Shown one piece after another: positions 32,310 to 43,471 of a DNA stretch of 58,834 bases. The stretch spans positions 1-58,834 of the forward strand of contig JAMYHX010000259.1 in NCBI GenBank assembly GCA_025529335.1, given 5' to 3'. Numbering within the stretch: position 1 is the first letter of the stretch; each line of letters begins with the position of its first letter. Made by a program: the position numbers and the translations under genes. Source of the DNA: Rhizopus sp. PT2906 (taxonomy: Eukaryota; Mucoromycota; Mucoromycetes; Mucorales; Rhizopodaceae). The notes below the pieces were generated by a model that saw nothing but the letters and a program-made list of their open reading frames with translations, did not search any database and was not told where the DNA came from.

Positions 32310-33588
32310 CAAGGTTCCATCAATGCAGTGGGTGGCAACTTTGCGCAAATTCCTCCTGTGGTCCGAAGGGGCAACAGAGCTGATACTACCTGTGCCTCTG
32401 TCAGACAATCATTTCTTTGGCCAAGGCTCCAGCTCTTGAGCCTTACGCAGAACATGTGTCTAGGGAATTCTTCTACTCCAAACGACCTTGATTTTGCCAA
32501 CTTCATCTCCACCATGTCCTATAATCATAGATTATATGGTATATTCTCTCTACCAGCCTACATATACCAAACTCGGCAGCTTAACGAATCCGTCGTCAGA
32601 ATTTATCGTGATGAGGACATTGCTGACAGCGTATCAACGAACTTCGGAGTCTTTAGCAAAAAGACAATCCTAACAACAAGGAATAATACAGTCGAAAACA
32701 TCAACCAAATTCTGTTAGAAAAAATGCCTGGCGAAAAAGCCGTTTTTCTCTCTACGGATACTGCTGACATCAACAATGCTGATGGTCTGCACACCATCCC
32801 TGCAGAGTACCTACAAAGCCTTGATCCCTCCGGTCTGCCTCCTTTACAGCTGGAGTTAAAGGTCGGTGCAGCGGCTATGCTTCTCAGAAATATTGATCCA
32901 GCAAGAGGGCTTTGTAATGGAACCAGGTTAATCGTGGTGCATATTGGTCAATATCTGCTCCGTGCCCGCTTAGCGCACAAACCTGATGCTCCGATTGAAG
33001 CCATTTCAAGATTCACTCTTTCATCACAAGAAGGCGATATGCCATTTATGCTAACAAAGAGGCAATTTCCTGTAAAATTATGCTTTGCTATGGCATTTAA
33101 CAAATTACAAGGGCAATTGTCGTATTTACCCTATAAATACTTGCTCTTGTCGTATGAGATTACTATCAATCTATATTCTAAGAAGGAATAATACAAAGAT
33201 ACTGACAACAATACACGTTATTAGCATATATAACGCGACATACCCAACTATCATTGGCCATAATTAAATCGGTTCCTTAATAATTCTGTTTTCATATAAA
33301 ATGACGCTGTTTGCAATATTGAGCTCTCTCTCTCGTCTTGATCTTAATAAAGAGGTTATATAGAGACTCATTGAACTTTACTTCTCTTATAATTTCCCGT
33401 TGTTCCGATCAATACTTCAACAATTATTAAAATACGAGGGCGTCGACTTAAGACAATCACCATTTATGCATGGACAGCTCTATGTCGCTCTTTCAAGAGT
33501 CACTTCTCTTTCTAGCATCTCAGTCCTTCTGCCAGAAAGCTCAAGTGCAACCAACAATGTTGTTTATCCAGAGTTATTACTTCCCTAA
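32310..33588 (+). pseudogene. Helitron-type Pif1 helicase, C-terminal half, interrupted by an insertion
   Basis: The frame from 32328 holds the later SF1B/Pif1 motifs of Helitron helicases: GGNFAQIPPVVRRG, then LLSLTQNMCLG, LELKVGAAAMLLRNIDP, GLCNGTRLIVV, KRQFPVKLCFAMAFNK and LQGQ. After a 302-bp foreign block the same frame resumes with LLKYEGVDLR, HGQLYVALSRVTS and a normal end NNVVYPELLLP. The Walker A part, the Rep/HUH nuclease and the Helitron ends are missing, and the text before 32320 (MDAFPIKVPSMQ) is in another frame. It is therefore a truncated relic of a rolling-circle transposon. Removing the block and one 5-bp duplicate restores the frame exactly. Confidence 0.8.
33119..33420 (+). 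mobile_element. 302-bp LTR-like insertion inside the Helitron helicase, CAATT target duplication
   Basis: Bounded by CAATT at 33114-33118 and 33421-33425. The interior begins GTCGTATTTACCCTATAAAT and contains TATAAAATG and AATAAAG, the arrangement of an LTR promoter and poly(A) site. It lacks coding capacity. It interrupts LQGQ|LLKY of the helicase, proving that it arrived after the Helitron. Its start resembles that of the 256-bp repeat (TGTYGTATTTA), hinting at a related LTR family. Confidence 0.72.
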
Positions 33589-33743
33589 TATTCCCACCTA
33601 TGCTACATATCATATGATCATCAAACAAACTTATGCCTACAATTATGAATTCTTTATGATTATGCCATTCTTTTCAATATATAAATCTTTACGAATAATA
33701 CTATTAAATTTTACGCTCTCTATTATAAATAAACTTTGCTTTT

Positions 33744-34548
33744 ATGAAACCATCTATGTACTATCATTTATGTGGTTACAATCTTGCTATAAGAAGACGA
33801 AAAGAACATCAAGAGTGTCATTTAGACGAATTTAAGTATATTAGTGAATTACCTACTTTAAAAACTGCACACTTGACCTCGTTTTTACTAGCTGCCTCTA
33901 CAAGTCTACAAAACTATCAAAGGATCCATAACTATTACTGTCAAGATAAATGGTATGTCGCTCTCTTACATGGTGTATATTTTAATAACGCTGTATATGA
34001 CATAGGTCTCAAAAGCTAAAGTTCAAAACATATATCAACAAGCAAAAAGGAACTCAAGAAATTGCTAAAGACTCTTTGACAACAGCAAAAAGTATAGCAA
34101 AACAGATACAGTTTGCGCTAAAAACCAAAACTCAAGCAAAATCAAACATGTACCTTTGCCTTCTGCTGACCTCTCTTCCTCCTCTCAAACGGAGACAGAT
34201 CATTGCGTTTGGAAATGGTTCGTTTGTTAAGTATGAAAGGAAAACGAGCTGCACCTACAAAATGAATTACTGAAGAAATCAAAAGAAAATGCAAACAATC
34301 CAACGGGGGAGACCGAATTTGTTTCGATTGACGAGTACTTAAAGAGTCAGATCTGTAACAAGTGGAAATCCAAACAATTAAATAATATCTCAGCTACTAG
34401 ATCAAAGCGAAGAGTGCACTCTGTCCTCAAGTGTGAATCTTGGAATTGCGATGCGAATAGTTCATTAAATATAAATGGTATCTTTGTTTACAAATCAAAA
34501 TACGACAATGAAAGTCCTCCCCCCTTCAAAAGACCTTCAGAAGATTAA
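33744..34548 (+). pseudogene. Fanzor/TnpB-like (OrfB) nuclease remnant
   Basis: Several frames chain into one sequence. MYYHLCGYNLAIRRRKEHQ and WYVALLHGVYFNNAVYDIG lie in the first frame. IIAFGNGSFV then shifts to MKGKRAAPTK, and to EEIKRKCKQSNGGD, and finally an uninterrupted last frame FVSIDEYLKSQICNK, RRVHSVLKCESW, NCDANSSLNINGIFVY. The order is a central RuvC-like piece (FGNGSF), then IDEYxxSxIC, a zinc-ribbon Cys set, and a final D-x-N-x-x-x-N-I. This is that of TnpB/Fanzor OrfB proteins, in which RNA-guided cleavage uses a split RuvC site with the last Asp in RDxNAAxNI. One Cys of the ribbon (CNKW for CNKC) and the DRD Arg are changed, and at least three frame breaks are present, so it is inactive. 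The call is by motif memory. Confidence 0.5.
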
Positions 34549-35186
34549 CGGTGCTCCCTGGATTTAATGCGCTGTCCATAACGGCAGTGCATTCCTTAAT
34601 GTCTCGGTAAGTATAAAATGAATAAGACGCTGTTTTCTAATTAGTTTTGTCTCTTACTTCCGTATTTGGCAAACCATTTTATTCGGAAATAAATTTTTGC
34701 CGTAAATTTTACATAACCTTACAAAGCCCACTTCACTTTATTCAATGCAGGTTGTCATCAAAACTCTACATGTTTAAGCGTTTTAATATACAAGGTCGTA
34801 GCCGACTGCAAGATAATGCGTATGGCTTAAGAATTGGTTTTAATAGAAACAAGGGGAAATGAGTGATTAAAGATGCACATAAGAAAATATTAGTATCAAC
34901 CAACAGTGGTTTATGAAAAAAAAAAAAAAAGTTGGCCACTCTATTTCATTATTATAATCCCAACCAAGACATTATCATTGAGATCTATTATCAATAAACA
35001 CTATACATCCAACGCATGCTTGATACAGCATCTTGTCATCTATACGTTGTCCGTAAAGACAAATTTTATTAGTCTATTATTGCTGTATTGTGAACAATTT
35101 ATGAACTGTAAGAAGCTATTTACAAGATAAAAAATACAAAGTAATTGACGAAATGCAAATATACACACGCACAATCAATGATCACT
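34549..35186. other. Spacer between the repeat island and the hexose transporter
   Basis: Contains the 3' end region of the minus-strand transporter gene and AT-rich sequence with an A-run at 34916-34930. No coding frame is supported. Confidence 0.35.
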
Positions 35187-36821
35187 TTAGTGGCGATGGA
35201 AACTAGCAACAATTTCTTCAATTGATCTTCCCTTGGTCTCTGGCAAACAGAAGAAGGTAAAGATGAATGCAATGGCACAAATGACGGCAAAAATCAAGAA
35301 GGACCAACCAGCGATGGCAGCAAAAATAACAGGGAATACTTGACCAATCAAAAAGTTCATGGCCCAGTTCATAGCTGTACAAACAGAACCAACAGCGGAA
35401 GAAGCATAGATAGGAGTCAATTCAGAAGTAATCATCCAAGGAACAGGACCGATACCGATGGCGAAACTGGCAACATAACAAAAGACAGAAGCAACAAGCA
35501 AGTTGGGAATACTGTATCTATAGCCAATAACGAGAAGGACAGAGAAGAGGAAAGTACCGAATTCAGCGAGTAGCAACAGCATACGACGGCCAGATCGGTC
35601 AACGAAGAACATGGCAACAATGGACATACCAAAGTTAACAAGGGTAGTATAGATAGCAAAGTATTGAGCATTTTGATGGTCAACAGCAGATTCAAAGATA
35701 GAGGTAGAATAGTACATGACAGCATTCATACCAGATAATTGTTGATACATATGGTGGAACAATACAATACCAAGAATCTTGCGAATGACAGGGTCTTTGA
35801 AAATTTCGACCAAACTCATAGGTGGGCGTCTTTCGTCATCGTCATCAGCTTCAACATCTTTGGGAATCTTTTGTCCGCTCTCGTCAGCAGAGTCATTGTT
35901 ATCAAAACCTTCGTCCATGTTGATATTCTTGAGGTTGTTCTTTTCATGAGAGTTTTCCTTGAGGATACGAGCAGCTTTCTTTTTACCAAGTTGACCAGCA
36001 ACAATATCAAAGAATTCTTCGGTAACATCCGCCGTACCACGAAGCTTCTGAAGTGCAATCAAAGCATCTTCTACACGGCCAATTGAAATAAGGTAACGTG
36101 GTGATTCGACGCAGGTAAACATGGCAAAGATTTGGAAAATGGCGGGGATAGCAACAATAGCGTAATTGAGTCTCCAGAAAGGAACGTTGGCAGTAGGCAA
36201 ACCAATGATTGAAGATAGCAAGATACCAGTGACGACAAAGAATCTATAACAAGTAATGATGAGCTATACCGTAACAAACATGATGATAATACTTTACTGA
36301 TTCAATGAGCCCATCAAGCCTCTACCTTTAACAGTAGAAATTTCACCAAGGTATGTTGGAATTACAAGAGAGCCCAGACCGCAGGAAATACCACAAAGAA
36401 TACGACCGATGATAAACATTGCTGTATGTACAGAGCATCCGATGAGAATACCACCAGTGATGAAGCCAATATTATTTACAATAATGGTCATTCTACGTCC
36501 CAATTTTGTCTGAATAGCACCACCTACTAAACTGCCAAAGAGACCACCCAAACAAAACGATGATACGGAAAAACCCCTACAGTATATTTTAGTTTTCGTT
36601 CTGGTTAACATAATTTATCCTTACCATAGTGATGTGCTCATGGGTAAACAATCAGGGAAGGAAGGGTTATAGGTATGAGAATCACCAGTAGGACAAGCGT
36701 GCGTTACTTGTCCTGGTACATTTGTTGAACCAATTGTCCAACCATTTGAGAAGGCACCAATAGCAGCAACTATGCCACAGTACATCATGTACTTTGGCAT
36801 AAATAAATCGCGGGAATCCAT
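35187..36821 (-). CDS. MFS hexose (sugar) transporter
   Basis: Plasma-membrane sugar porter with twelve spans. Three exons on the minus strand: 36625-36821, 36298-36576, 35187-36243; 510 residues. It begins MDSRDLFMPKYMMYCGIVAA with span 1 GIVAAIGAFSNGWTIG. Signature motifs: LGRRMTI (loop 2-3), GRILCGISCGLGSLVIPTYL (span 4-5), CVESPRYLI (PESPR-like after span 6), QQLSGMNAVMYYST (span 7, sugar-binding QQLSGxN), VDRSGRRMLLL and LPETKGRSIEEI at the end. The central cytoplasmic loop is acidic (NNDSADESGQKIP, EADDDDE). The PESPR proline is Val here. The extracellular loop after span 1 has a conserved-looking CPTGDSHTYN. Substrate is not determinable; a GLUT/Rgt2-like glucose carrier is likely. Confidence 0.93.
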
Positions 36822-37417
36822 TGTTCTTTTTTGAAATTAAAAAGTAAAATGGGAAAAAAAGGGAAGAAATGGAACAGGCTTATATAGATTCATTTTTTTT
36901 TACTTTTCTGTATCCGATCAAGGAAAAAGTTATTTCTGTAGCCACTTTTTTCAATCTCCGTATTATTACCCGCTTTTTTATTGGTTTCATAGCTTATTTT
37001 CTGTCAAAGAATCGGTTGATTTTCTGCAAAGCAACAGGAAAACGCTGGAAAAAGTAGGGAAGCAGAAAAAGAGTTACATTTACTTCCCTTTAAAGAATTT
37101 GCCTTCCTTTTAGCTATTTTTTGACTTACTTTTAGCTAATGGAAGAGTAGACTCTGGAAAAACAAAATAAGGCAAGACTTTTTTATAACAAGACACAAAT
37201 CGGATCATTTCTTTTGTTACTATTCCATTTAAAGTAATCATGAATTAACCATGTTTTAATGGCCGAGTTGCATTTCTGGGATCAAAATAAGAACTGCTTC
37301 CTAATCAGGGAGTATGATATCATTACAGTGTTAAGGGATGTGTGTAGATGCCATTTATTAACAGTTCATAATATAGATATATACATCAAATGAGGAAATA
37401 TACGCAGCCATTTAGAA
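36822..37417. other. Intergenic gap between two minus-strand genes
   Basis: It contains the promoter of the hexose transporter (near 36822-37000) and the 3' UTR of the PKA gene. Nothing else is recognised. Confidence 0.35.
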
Positions 37418-38943
37418 TTATGTAAAATATTTACGGAAAGGGTCATGTTGAGGTTGGCCATAAGGTACCTTTTCTTCTTCGTAATGATCGAAATTACTTG
37501 AATCCCCAGGTTCTTTGACCTGGGGAATATAAGGTGGCTTTATCTGCCTCTTTGCTAGTTGGTCAAAATCAATAGGCTGAAACCAAGGATGTTGAATGAG
37601 GTCCTGTGGTCCCCCTTTTAGATTACCATATCGACTACTGAGGTCCGGTGTGAGAAGATGCTTGAGTAAATCTGTAGCCTCGGGACTAAAGTGAGAAGGA
37701 TAAACTGGTTTACAGGTGATAATCTTTTCATATAGTCTAAATTGGTTATCATCATAAAATGGTGCAACTCTGGGAAAAGTTGGGGAAAAGCGATGAGAAG
37801 TCGGTATCATAAAATGAGTATTAACATATATACCCTGACAACATTTCGTATATTAAAACACCCAGGGCCCAAAAATCCACGGCTTTTCCGTAGCCTTTTG
37901 ATTGAATGATTTCTGGTGCTAAAAAAAATTTTAAAATATTAGTACTCAAAATTTCTCTTTCAGCAATCTACCACGATATACCAAGATAATCTGGAGTTCC
38001 ACATAACGTCCATGTAATATCTGGCACTACTTTAGCGAAACCAAAATCTGTCAGCTTGATGTGACCTTGAGCATCGAGTAGAATATTTTCGGGCTTTAGA
38101 TCCCGATAGATGATATTGTTTTGATGGAGGTGACAAATGGCCAAGAGAACCTCTGCTGCGTAAAATCTGGCTGTATCCTCGTCAAATTTCTATATATATA
38201 AAATTGAGCTGACTGTTTATTTGATTAAATATCATGAGATTTACTTTGCGCTTCCTCATGAGCGAAAAAAGTTCACCACCAGCTACAAAGTCCAACACCA
38301 TATACAGGTTTGTGTCATCTTGAAATGTACCCCACAAATTAACCATAAAGTTGTCCTTCATCTTTACCAAAACGGCTCTTTCATTCTTTGTATGTTCTAC
38401 TTGTCTTGCATTCACAATATCCCTCTTTTTAAGGACTTTGATAGCACAATATTGTTTGTTGACAACTGATTGAGCAAGGTGTACTCGGCCAAATGAACCA
38501 GTACCTAAGGTTCGTATGAATGTGAAATCATTTAAATCAAGTTTGGCAGATGACCGTCTCTTCGGCTGCGGTTCTATATGATCCAAGTGTTCTTTTTTCT
38601 CAGAAAGATTTACATGAGTGGATAAATCATGAGATAAAGAGCCTAATGGTGTTCTAGGCGGGGATTGAGGATAAGAGTCACAAGTGAGTGTTTCTATTGA
38701 TAATATAGTGTTAACGGTTCACTTTGAAGAAGTTAGAGTTGTAAATCGTACGAAATTGATTGTTTAATGACTGCTGAGTATGATCTCTACTACGCTTTAC
38801 TAAAGGGTTATTTAATAGAAAGCGGGGAGTATGATAAAGCTCATCTCACCTGCAGAGCTGTTGTTTGTGCTTTCTGAGCAGGAATCAAATTGAGGCAAGA
38901 AATGGGGAGTGTTTGGAGGAGAATTTGCTTGTAATTGAGACAT
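37418..38943 (-). CDS. cAMP-dependent protein kinase catalytic subunit
   Basis: Ser/Thr kinase released by cAMP; in Mucorales it governs dimorphism and growth. Five exons on the minus strand: 38850-38943, 38245-38693, 37982-38189, 37834-37918, 37418-37769; 395 residues. N-terminal ~100 residues are low-complexity (MSQLQANSPPNTPHFLPQ). The kinase runs from FTFIRTLGTGSFGRVHLA (G-loop), Lys in YCAIKVLKKRD, IIYRDLKPEN (catalytic), LTDFGFAK and the activation loop WTLCGTPDYLAPE with the PDK1-site Thr. APFYDDNQFRLYEKI is PKA-specific, and the tail ends DPFRKYF, the FxxF-type hydrophobic motif. GVAPFYDD replaces the usual GYPPFYDD. Start chosen at 38943 because exons 1-2 join in phase; an internal start at 38586 would lose the N-terminus. 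Divergent from the kinase at 39580. Confidence 0.94.
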
Positions 38944-39579
38944 AAAGAGAAAAGGAGAGGAAAGCGAGATAAAATACAAAATTTATATAAATTAAAAATA
39001 AAAAAAGAAATTCATGCGATATCCATACAATTTACCAAATAAAGTATTTTGTGTCTTAATTACGCAATACTTGTCGATTCTGCACATTTAAGTTGACTAG
39101 ACTAATAAATGTATATACAAGCTCTCTTTTTCATTTTTTTTAAAAGGCTACAATAGAAGGAAATAAAAAAGCTTGGTAGCTATAGTAACCGGTTGTGAGG
39201 CTACAATTATATAAGATGATATTTTTAAAAAAATGCAAATAAATAGGAACAAATCAACTTTGATAATACATGTGATATAAATATAAACATTTGAAATGTC
39301 ATGACAACCCCTCCAATTTTATCGGATCACACAGGAATATACAAATCCCATATTTAGGATCCTTCCTTTCCCCCCCTTTTTTTATGAATAAGGTTTCCTT
39401 TTTGGTCCATCAGGGTAACCCACTGTCGATCCCCTTGATGATTCTTATGGATCAACATATTGACTACACGTGTATTTTACTGTGGCGTATAAAAAAAGGG
39501 GGGCGCTATTATATATAAAAGTACAATTGAAATTAATTTTCTTTTTCCATTGTTTTCCCTTCTTTTATTAATATAAAAT
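38944..39579. promoter_or_regulatory. Shared divergent promoter region of the PKA and Ran1-like kinase genes
   Basis: 636 bp between two start codons on opposite strands. T/C-rich tracts lie next to both starts (39375-39385 and 39538-39565 on plus), and a TATATAAAAG box sits at 39511-39520, 60 bp before the plus-strand ATG. No other gene is seen. Confidence 0.45.
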
Positions 39580-40627
39580 ATGACAGTACCAAAGATGATT
39601 GATAACTTATCCATTATTGATACACTCGGCAAAGGTGCTTATGGACAAGTTTACCTTGGTCAACACGAACAAGAACTATATGCTATCAAATCACTTCATC
39701 ACCGTACAAAACAACAATTAGCTCAGCAAGCACTCGAAATTGAACTTCATGCTCGGCTATCAGGTCATCCTCATATCATTCAACTTAAACGCATCATACG
39801 TAATCCACATACCGACTGGACTCATGTCGTCATGGAATATGGCCCAGAAGGCGACTTATTCACAGCTATTACCGAAAAGGATCTCTATATTGGGAATCAT
39901 TCCCTTATTCGCAAAGTATTCCTTCAACTAATTGACGCGGTTAGTTACTGCCATCAAAACGGCGTTTATCACCGTGACTTGAAACCTGAAAATATTCTCG
40001 TATTCGATGGCGGACACACTGTCAAATTGGCTGATTTCGGTTTAGCAACTACTAGTACTATATCCCACGACTATGGTTGTGGCAGCACATTTTACTATTC
40101 ACCTGGTAATAATTACAAATACAATATTTGTATTCTTTCCTAATCCTTCATTGTTAGAATGTCAAGGCGATCTACTCCGCGGTGCAAATCGTATTGGTTA
40201 TGCAACGGCTCCTAACGATGTATGGGCGCTTGGTGTTATCCTTATCAATCTAACAACCGGTCGCAACCCGTGGAAACAGGCTTCCCTGACAGACGATACC
40301 TTCTATGCTTATTTGAATAATCCTGATTTTTTACTGCACATTTTACCCATTTCAAAAGAACTTAATCGCATCATCAAACGCATTTTCTGCATCGACCCCA
40401 CACGTCGTATCACTCTCCCTGAACTCAAAGACCGCATTCGTCACTGTAAATATTTTACTCGAACTGCAGAATCAAACCGTTCTGAGCATTTTGCTCATTT
40501 ATCAAAGCATATTCAATTACCCCCTTCGCCTCCTTCAACTCCCCACACAACAAATCCTGCCTGTCAGCAAAAAACTAACTGTGAAAAAGTCAATTTGTCC
40601 ACCGTGTTGACAACACTTCAAGCTTAA
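39580..40627 (+). CDS. Ran1/Pat1-Sks1-Vhs1-like Ser/Thr kinase
   Basis: Two exons (39580-40105, 40158-40627), 331 residues. The kinase domain fills most of the protein: LGKGAYGQVYLGQ (G-loop), LYAIKSL (Lys), VMEYGPEGDLFTAI (hinge), VYHRDLKPENI, LADFGLAT and the activation segment GCGSTFYYSPECQGD, typical of the Ran1/Sks1 group. PNDVWALGVILINLTTGRNPW and the region RIIKRIFCIDPTRRITLPEL follow. The short Pro-rich tail (PPSPPSTPH) lacks the long C-terminal extension of some relatives. Fission-yeast Ran1 blocks meiosis in rich medium and yeast Sks1/Vhs1 act in glucose response, so a nutrient-state role is likely. A TATA box and T/C tract precede the ATG. Confidence 0.9.
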
Positions 40628-41043
40628 GATTTTATGGTTTTCATATAAATACCGTGTGTATCTATTTTTTTCTATTCTTCATATTCACCTCAAAGGTTGA
40701 TTTTTTGAAACTATCTATTTTTAATTTTCATTTTCTTCCCCCCCCTTTTGATATGTATTTAATTTTTCTTTTATAATCGTACCTTCCTTAATCCCCTCCC
40801 CTTTTCTTCCTCTATTTTCTTCTTTATATATGCTTTATTTATGCCCTTTTTTTTATAAATAGTACTTTTATGTGTAAATATCAATTCATAAATAAACAAG
40901 AAAAAGATCCAGGATTGTCATTGGACCTGTAATAACTTGTATTTTTTCAATTTCATATGAATATGGTACGACACATTTTAAAATACCGATACACACACGC
41001 ACATCAACAAAGAAATTTTCTTTTTTTTTCTTTATTTCTCTTC
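40628..41043. other. 3' UTR / promoter gap
   Basis: Very T/C-rich, with repeated C-runs (40739-40746, 40794-40801) and an AATAAA at 40891-40896 that could end the kinase transcript. It also holds the promoter of the next gene. No gene is seen. Confidence 0.4.
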
Positions 41044-41939
41044 ATGACAAAGTACTGTTTTATAATAAGACATGGAGAGAGATTAGGTAACCCCCCACAT
41101 ACATAATGAAATATAACACATCCTAACATAATTGAATAGATCATGTGCACAAGCTGTGCAAACCAGATCTTTTTGTTGACCTATGGGACCCTCCCATAAC
41201 TCCCAAGGTAAGTAGATAAAGGCGTATATAAGGTCACCTTGACCAACTTTGATACAAATAGGGACTATATCAAGCGGAACAAACAGGAGAAAGGTTAGTT
41301 GAATTAATGGAGCAGAACAGGATAGATCCGAAAACAATGTCCGTTGTCATTTATACTTCACCATTTCAGCGTTGCATTGAAACCTCGATTGGGATTATTA
41401 AGGGTATGAGGCTAAAAAAAGCACCAACTCTGCGCTTAGATGTCGGCTTGGGTGAATGGATGTGCGAACGGTTCTTTGATTCGGTCGGCTGTCAGGCCAC
41501 TGAGTTCGTGTCACGGCAGTACCAATTTCTCGCTCGTCAACAGGCCAACGCCTACGCCAAACGAAACGACATACCCGTTATGAATGTTGATTATGGCTAC
41601 ACAGGCTCTCGTAGTGAATTTGAATTTCCAGAACATTATACAGATATGGTACAACGTTTTGAGGAAGCAAGGCGGTACTGTCTTGAAAAGGCAAATCATG
41701 CGACCGTCGTCTTGTTCGTCACACATGCCGTGGGTGTAAATGCATTGTTGGATGGCTTTCGAAATCATCTGACGAGACCACAGGAGTCAAATTACTGCAG
41801 TATCTCCTTTGTCTGTAAGAAGAATGACGAGCATTCAGAAAATAGTGATCAAAGTGACGAAGACTCTAGTGAGTATTTAGATACAAGTACTCCTTGGTCT
41901 ATTAAACTCACCATGTCTGACACTCATTTAACTGCATAA
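41044..41939 (+). CDS. Histidine-phosphatase-superfamily protein (phosphoglycerate-mutase-like)
   Basis: Three exons: 41044-41086, 41140-41207, 41262-41939; 262 residues. It shows the branch-2-like fold signature: CFIIRHGERL (phospho-accepting His), LWDPPITPKGLYQAEQTGE, VVIYTSPFQRCIETS (second Arg), ERFFDSVG, VVLFVTHAVGVNALL (second His) and an acidic C-terminus (NSDQSDEDSSEYL). All catalytic His/Arg are present, so it may be an active phosphatase. The nearest well-known fungal relatives are the N-terminal domain of the TFIIIC subunit Tfc7/tau55 and UBASH3-type phosphatases. The TFIIIC_sub6 half of Tfc7 is encoded separately at 2242-2805. Substrate unknown. Confidence 0.83.
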
Positions 41940-42199
41940 CATACCCCCTCTTTTATTTTTATCCATTTCCCCGCTTTATTACCCCTCCTTCTTTTTTTAT
42001 GTATTTTCTCACACACCTCCCTGTTCCCTTTTTTTTTCATTAAAATGACTGCATTCTAAATAAAATCATATTTATCATTATGACGCTCTTTGTTTTCAGC
42101 CATAGTCATTAGCCCCTGACAATTCAGTGAAGAAATAGACTTTTCTTCATTATCAAATTATATAGCGTATTAATTTCATGGACCAACACTAGGGTGTGG
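41940..42199. other. 3' flank of the phosphatase gene
   Basis: T/C-rich with AATAAAATC near 42058-42066, a likely poly(A) signal. No coding frame. Confidence 0.4.
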
Positions 42200-43340
42200 T
42201 CATAGTCAATGATGTTATGGACAATACAAAGCAAAAGCGGATTCATTAAGCTCCTTGCATATCGTCTCCTGAATTTTGTGATCCATATCAGTTTTAAGAT
42301 GTTGCCTTCAGTACAACAAAGACCTTTTCACAAGGTCAATCAGCTGTTGTTGTCCCTAAGACTTAACGCTGCCTTTCTCCATCAAAGGAGAATCCAGGGT
42401 GGTATTTTCCTGACTATTAGGTTCATAATATGTGCTCGTTGTGGGGTCTCCAGATTACAGAATTGGCGTAACTATTGAAGGGACCTAAGCTATTGCCTAA
42501 AGGATCAGAGAATAGCACAGAACCCTGAGAAATGATCTTCAATCACAAATGTAGATCTCTGAACACTAATTTATGGATATTCATACCGTCGATCAAGATT
42601 ATGTCTTCAGGCTCAATGGCTCGAAAGCATCCTAAAAACTTGAAAGGCTCATCTGGGTTTTCCTTTCAATCCTTATACCATCTTGTATATCTTGACACAC
42701 CAGCGCCCGCTTCAAACCAACGGCTCTCGAATTATTTTTTCGATGCAGCCATTGCATAAATGCCGGAAGTTGTGCGCTGCCAGTTTTTGCAAAATCAAGA
42801 ATGGTTTGTAACTACTTGAAAAAAAAAGAGAACGACGAACACTCGCTATCCACTGTTGATTCCTTATAACTGACATGGACTGACGCTCTAGTAGCTTTTA
42901 CATAGCAAATTGTGTTATGTTTATTCACCCTTAAAATGATAAAAAATCTTCTATAACCGCCTTCTTCAAGCTTTCAGTATTTGTGATACTAGCTTTCTGT
43001 CTTCAAAAATAATGAGCTAGCTCACTCCAAACGAGTTCGATAGAGCTTAGATCTAGGCTTTAGGCTGACTATTCTTCCAAAACATCAATTAATTCATGCT
43101 CCAGTAATCAAGAACGAGCAACATAGCCGGACGTGTCAGTGTTTTTTGGGATGGCCAACGCGTCAGCGGATACACAAGAAGAGCAGAGGTATACATAGAG
43201 CGCTTCTGGTTGAGGCTGTACTGGCGGAATTCCCGATGTACTGACCGCAATGAGCGATGATCGATCTAGGTTTGTGGGAGCATTGTTTCCAAATGGAAGA
43301 CCTAGAGGGCTTGTAACTATGAGAGTGGGTATCGTTCTTT
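42200..43340 (-). pseudogene. Heavily decayed Tc1/mariner-like element
   Basis: Minus-strand frames contain scattered transposase words. Near 43060-43010 there is DLSSIELVWSELAHYF, the DxNPIExxWxxLK box of DDE_3 transposases with the catalytic Glu, followed by ITNTESLKKAVIEDF. Further pieces are FKFLGCFRAIEPEDII and LIDGMNIHKLVF (near 42590-42680). A stretch near 43330-43180 (NAPTNLDRSSLIAVSTSGIP) is also open. Many stops and shifts. It is of a different family from the intact element at 56861-58144. No terminal repeats were found. Confidence 0.5.
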
Positions 43341-43471
43341 ACACTTTATTCAAAAAGACAAAGTTCATTTAATGCATTATTACATGTTGTCTTTTGAATA
43401 ATAAAGAAAAGATCGCCAAGTGCAATTGTTCTTGTATGCAAATTATTTCTGTTTATTGGTTATATATTCTA
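43341..43471. other. 3' region of the phosphatidylserine synthase gene
   Basis: AT-rich, with TTTATT (AATAAA on minus) at 43451-43456, 16-21 bp beyond the stop. Confidence 0.4.
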
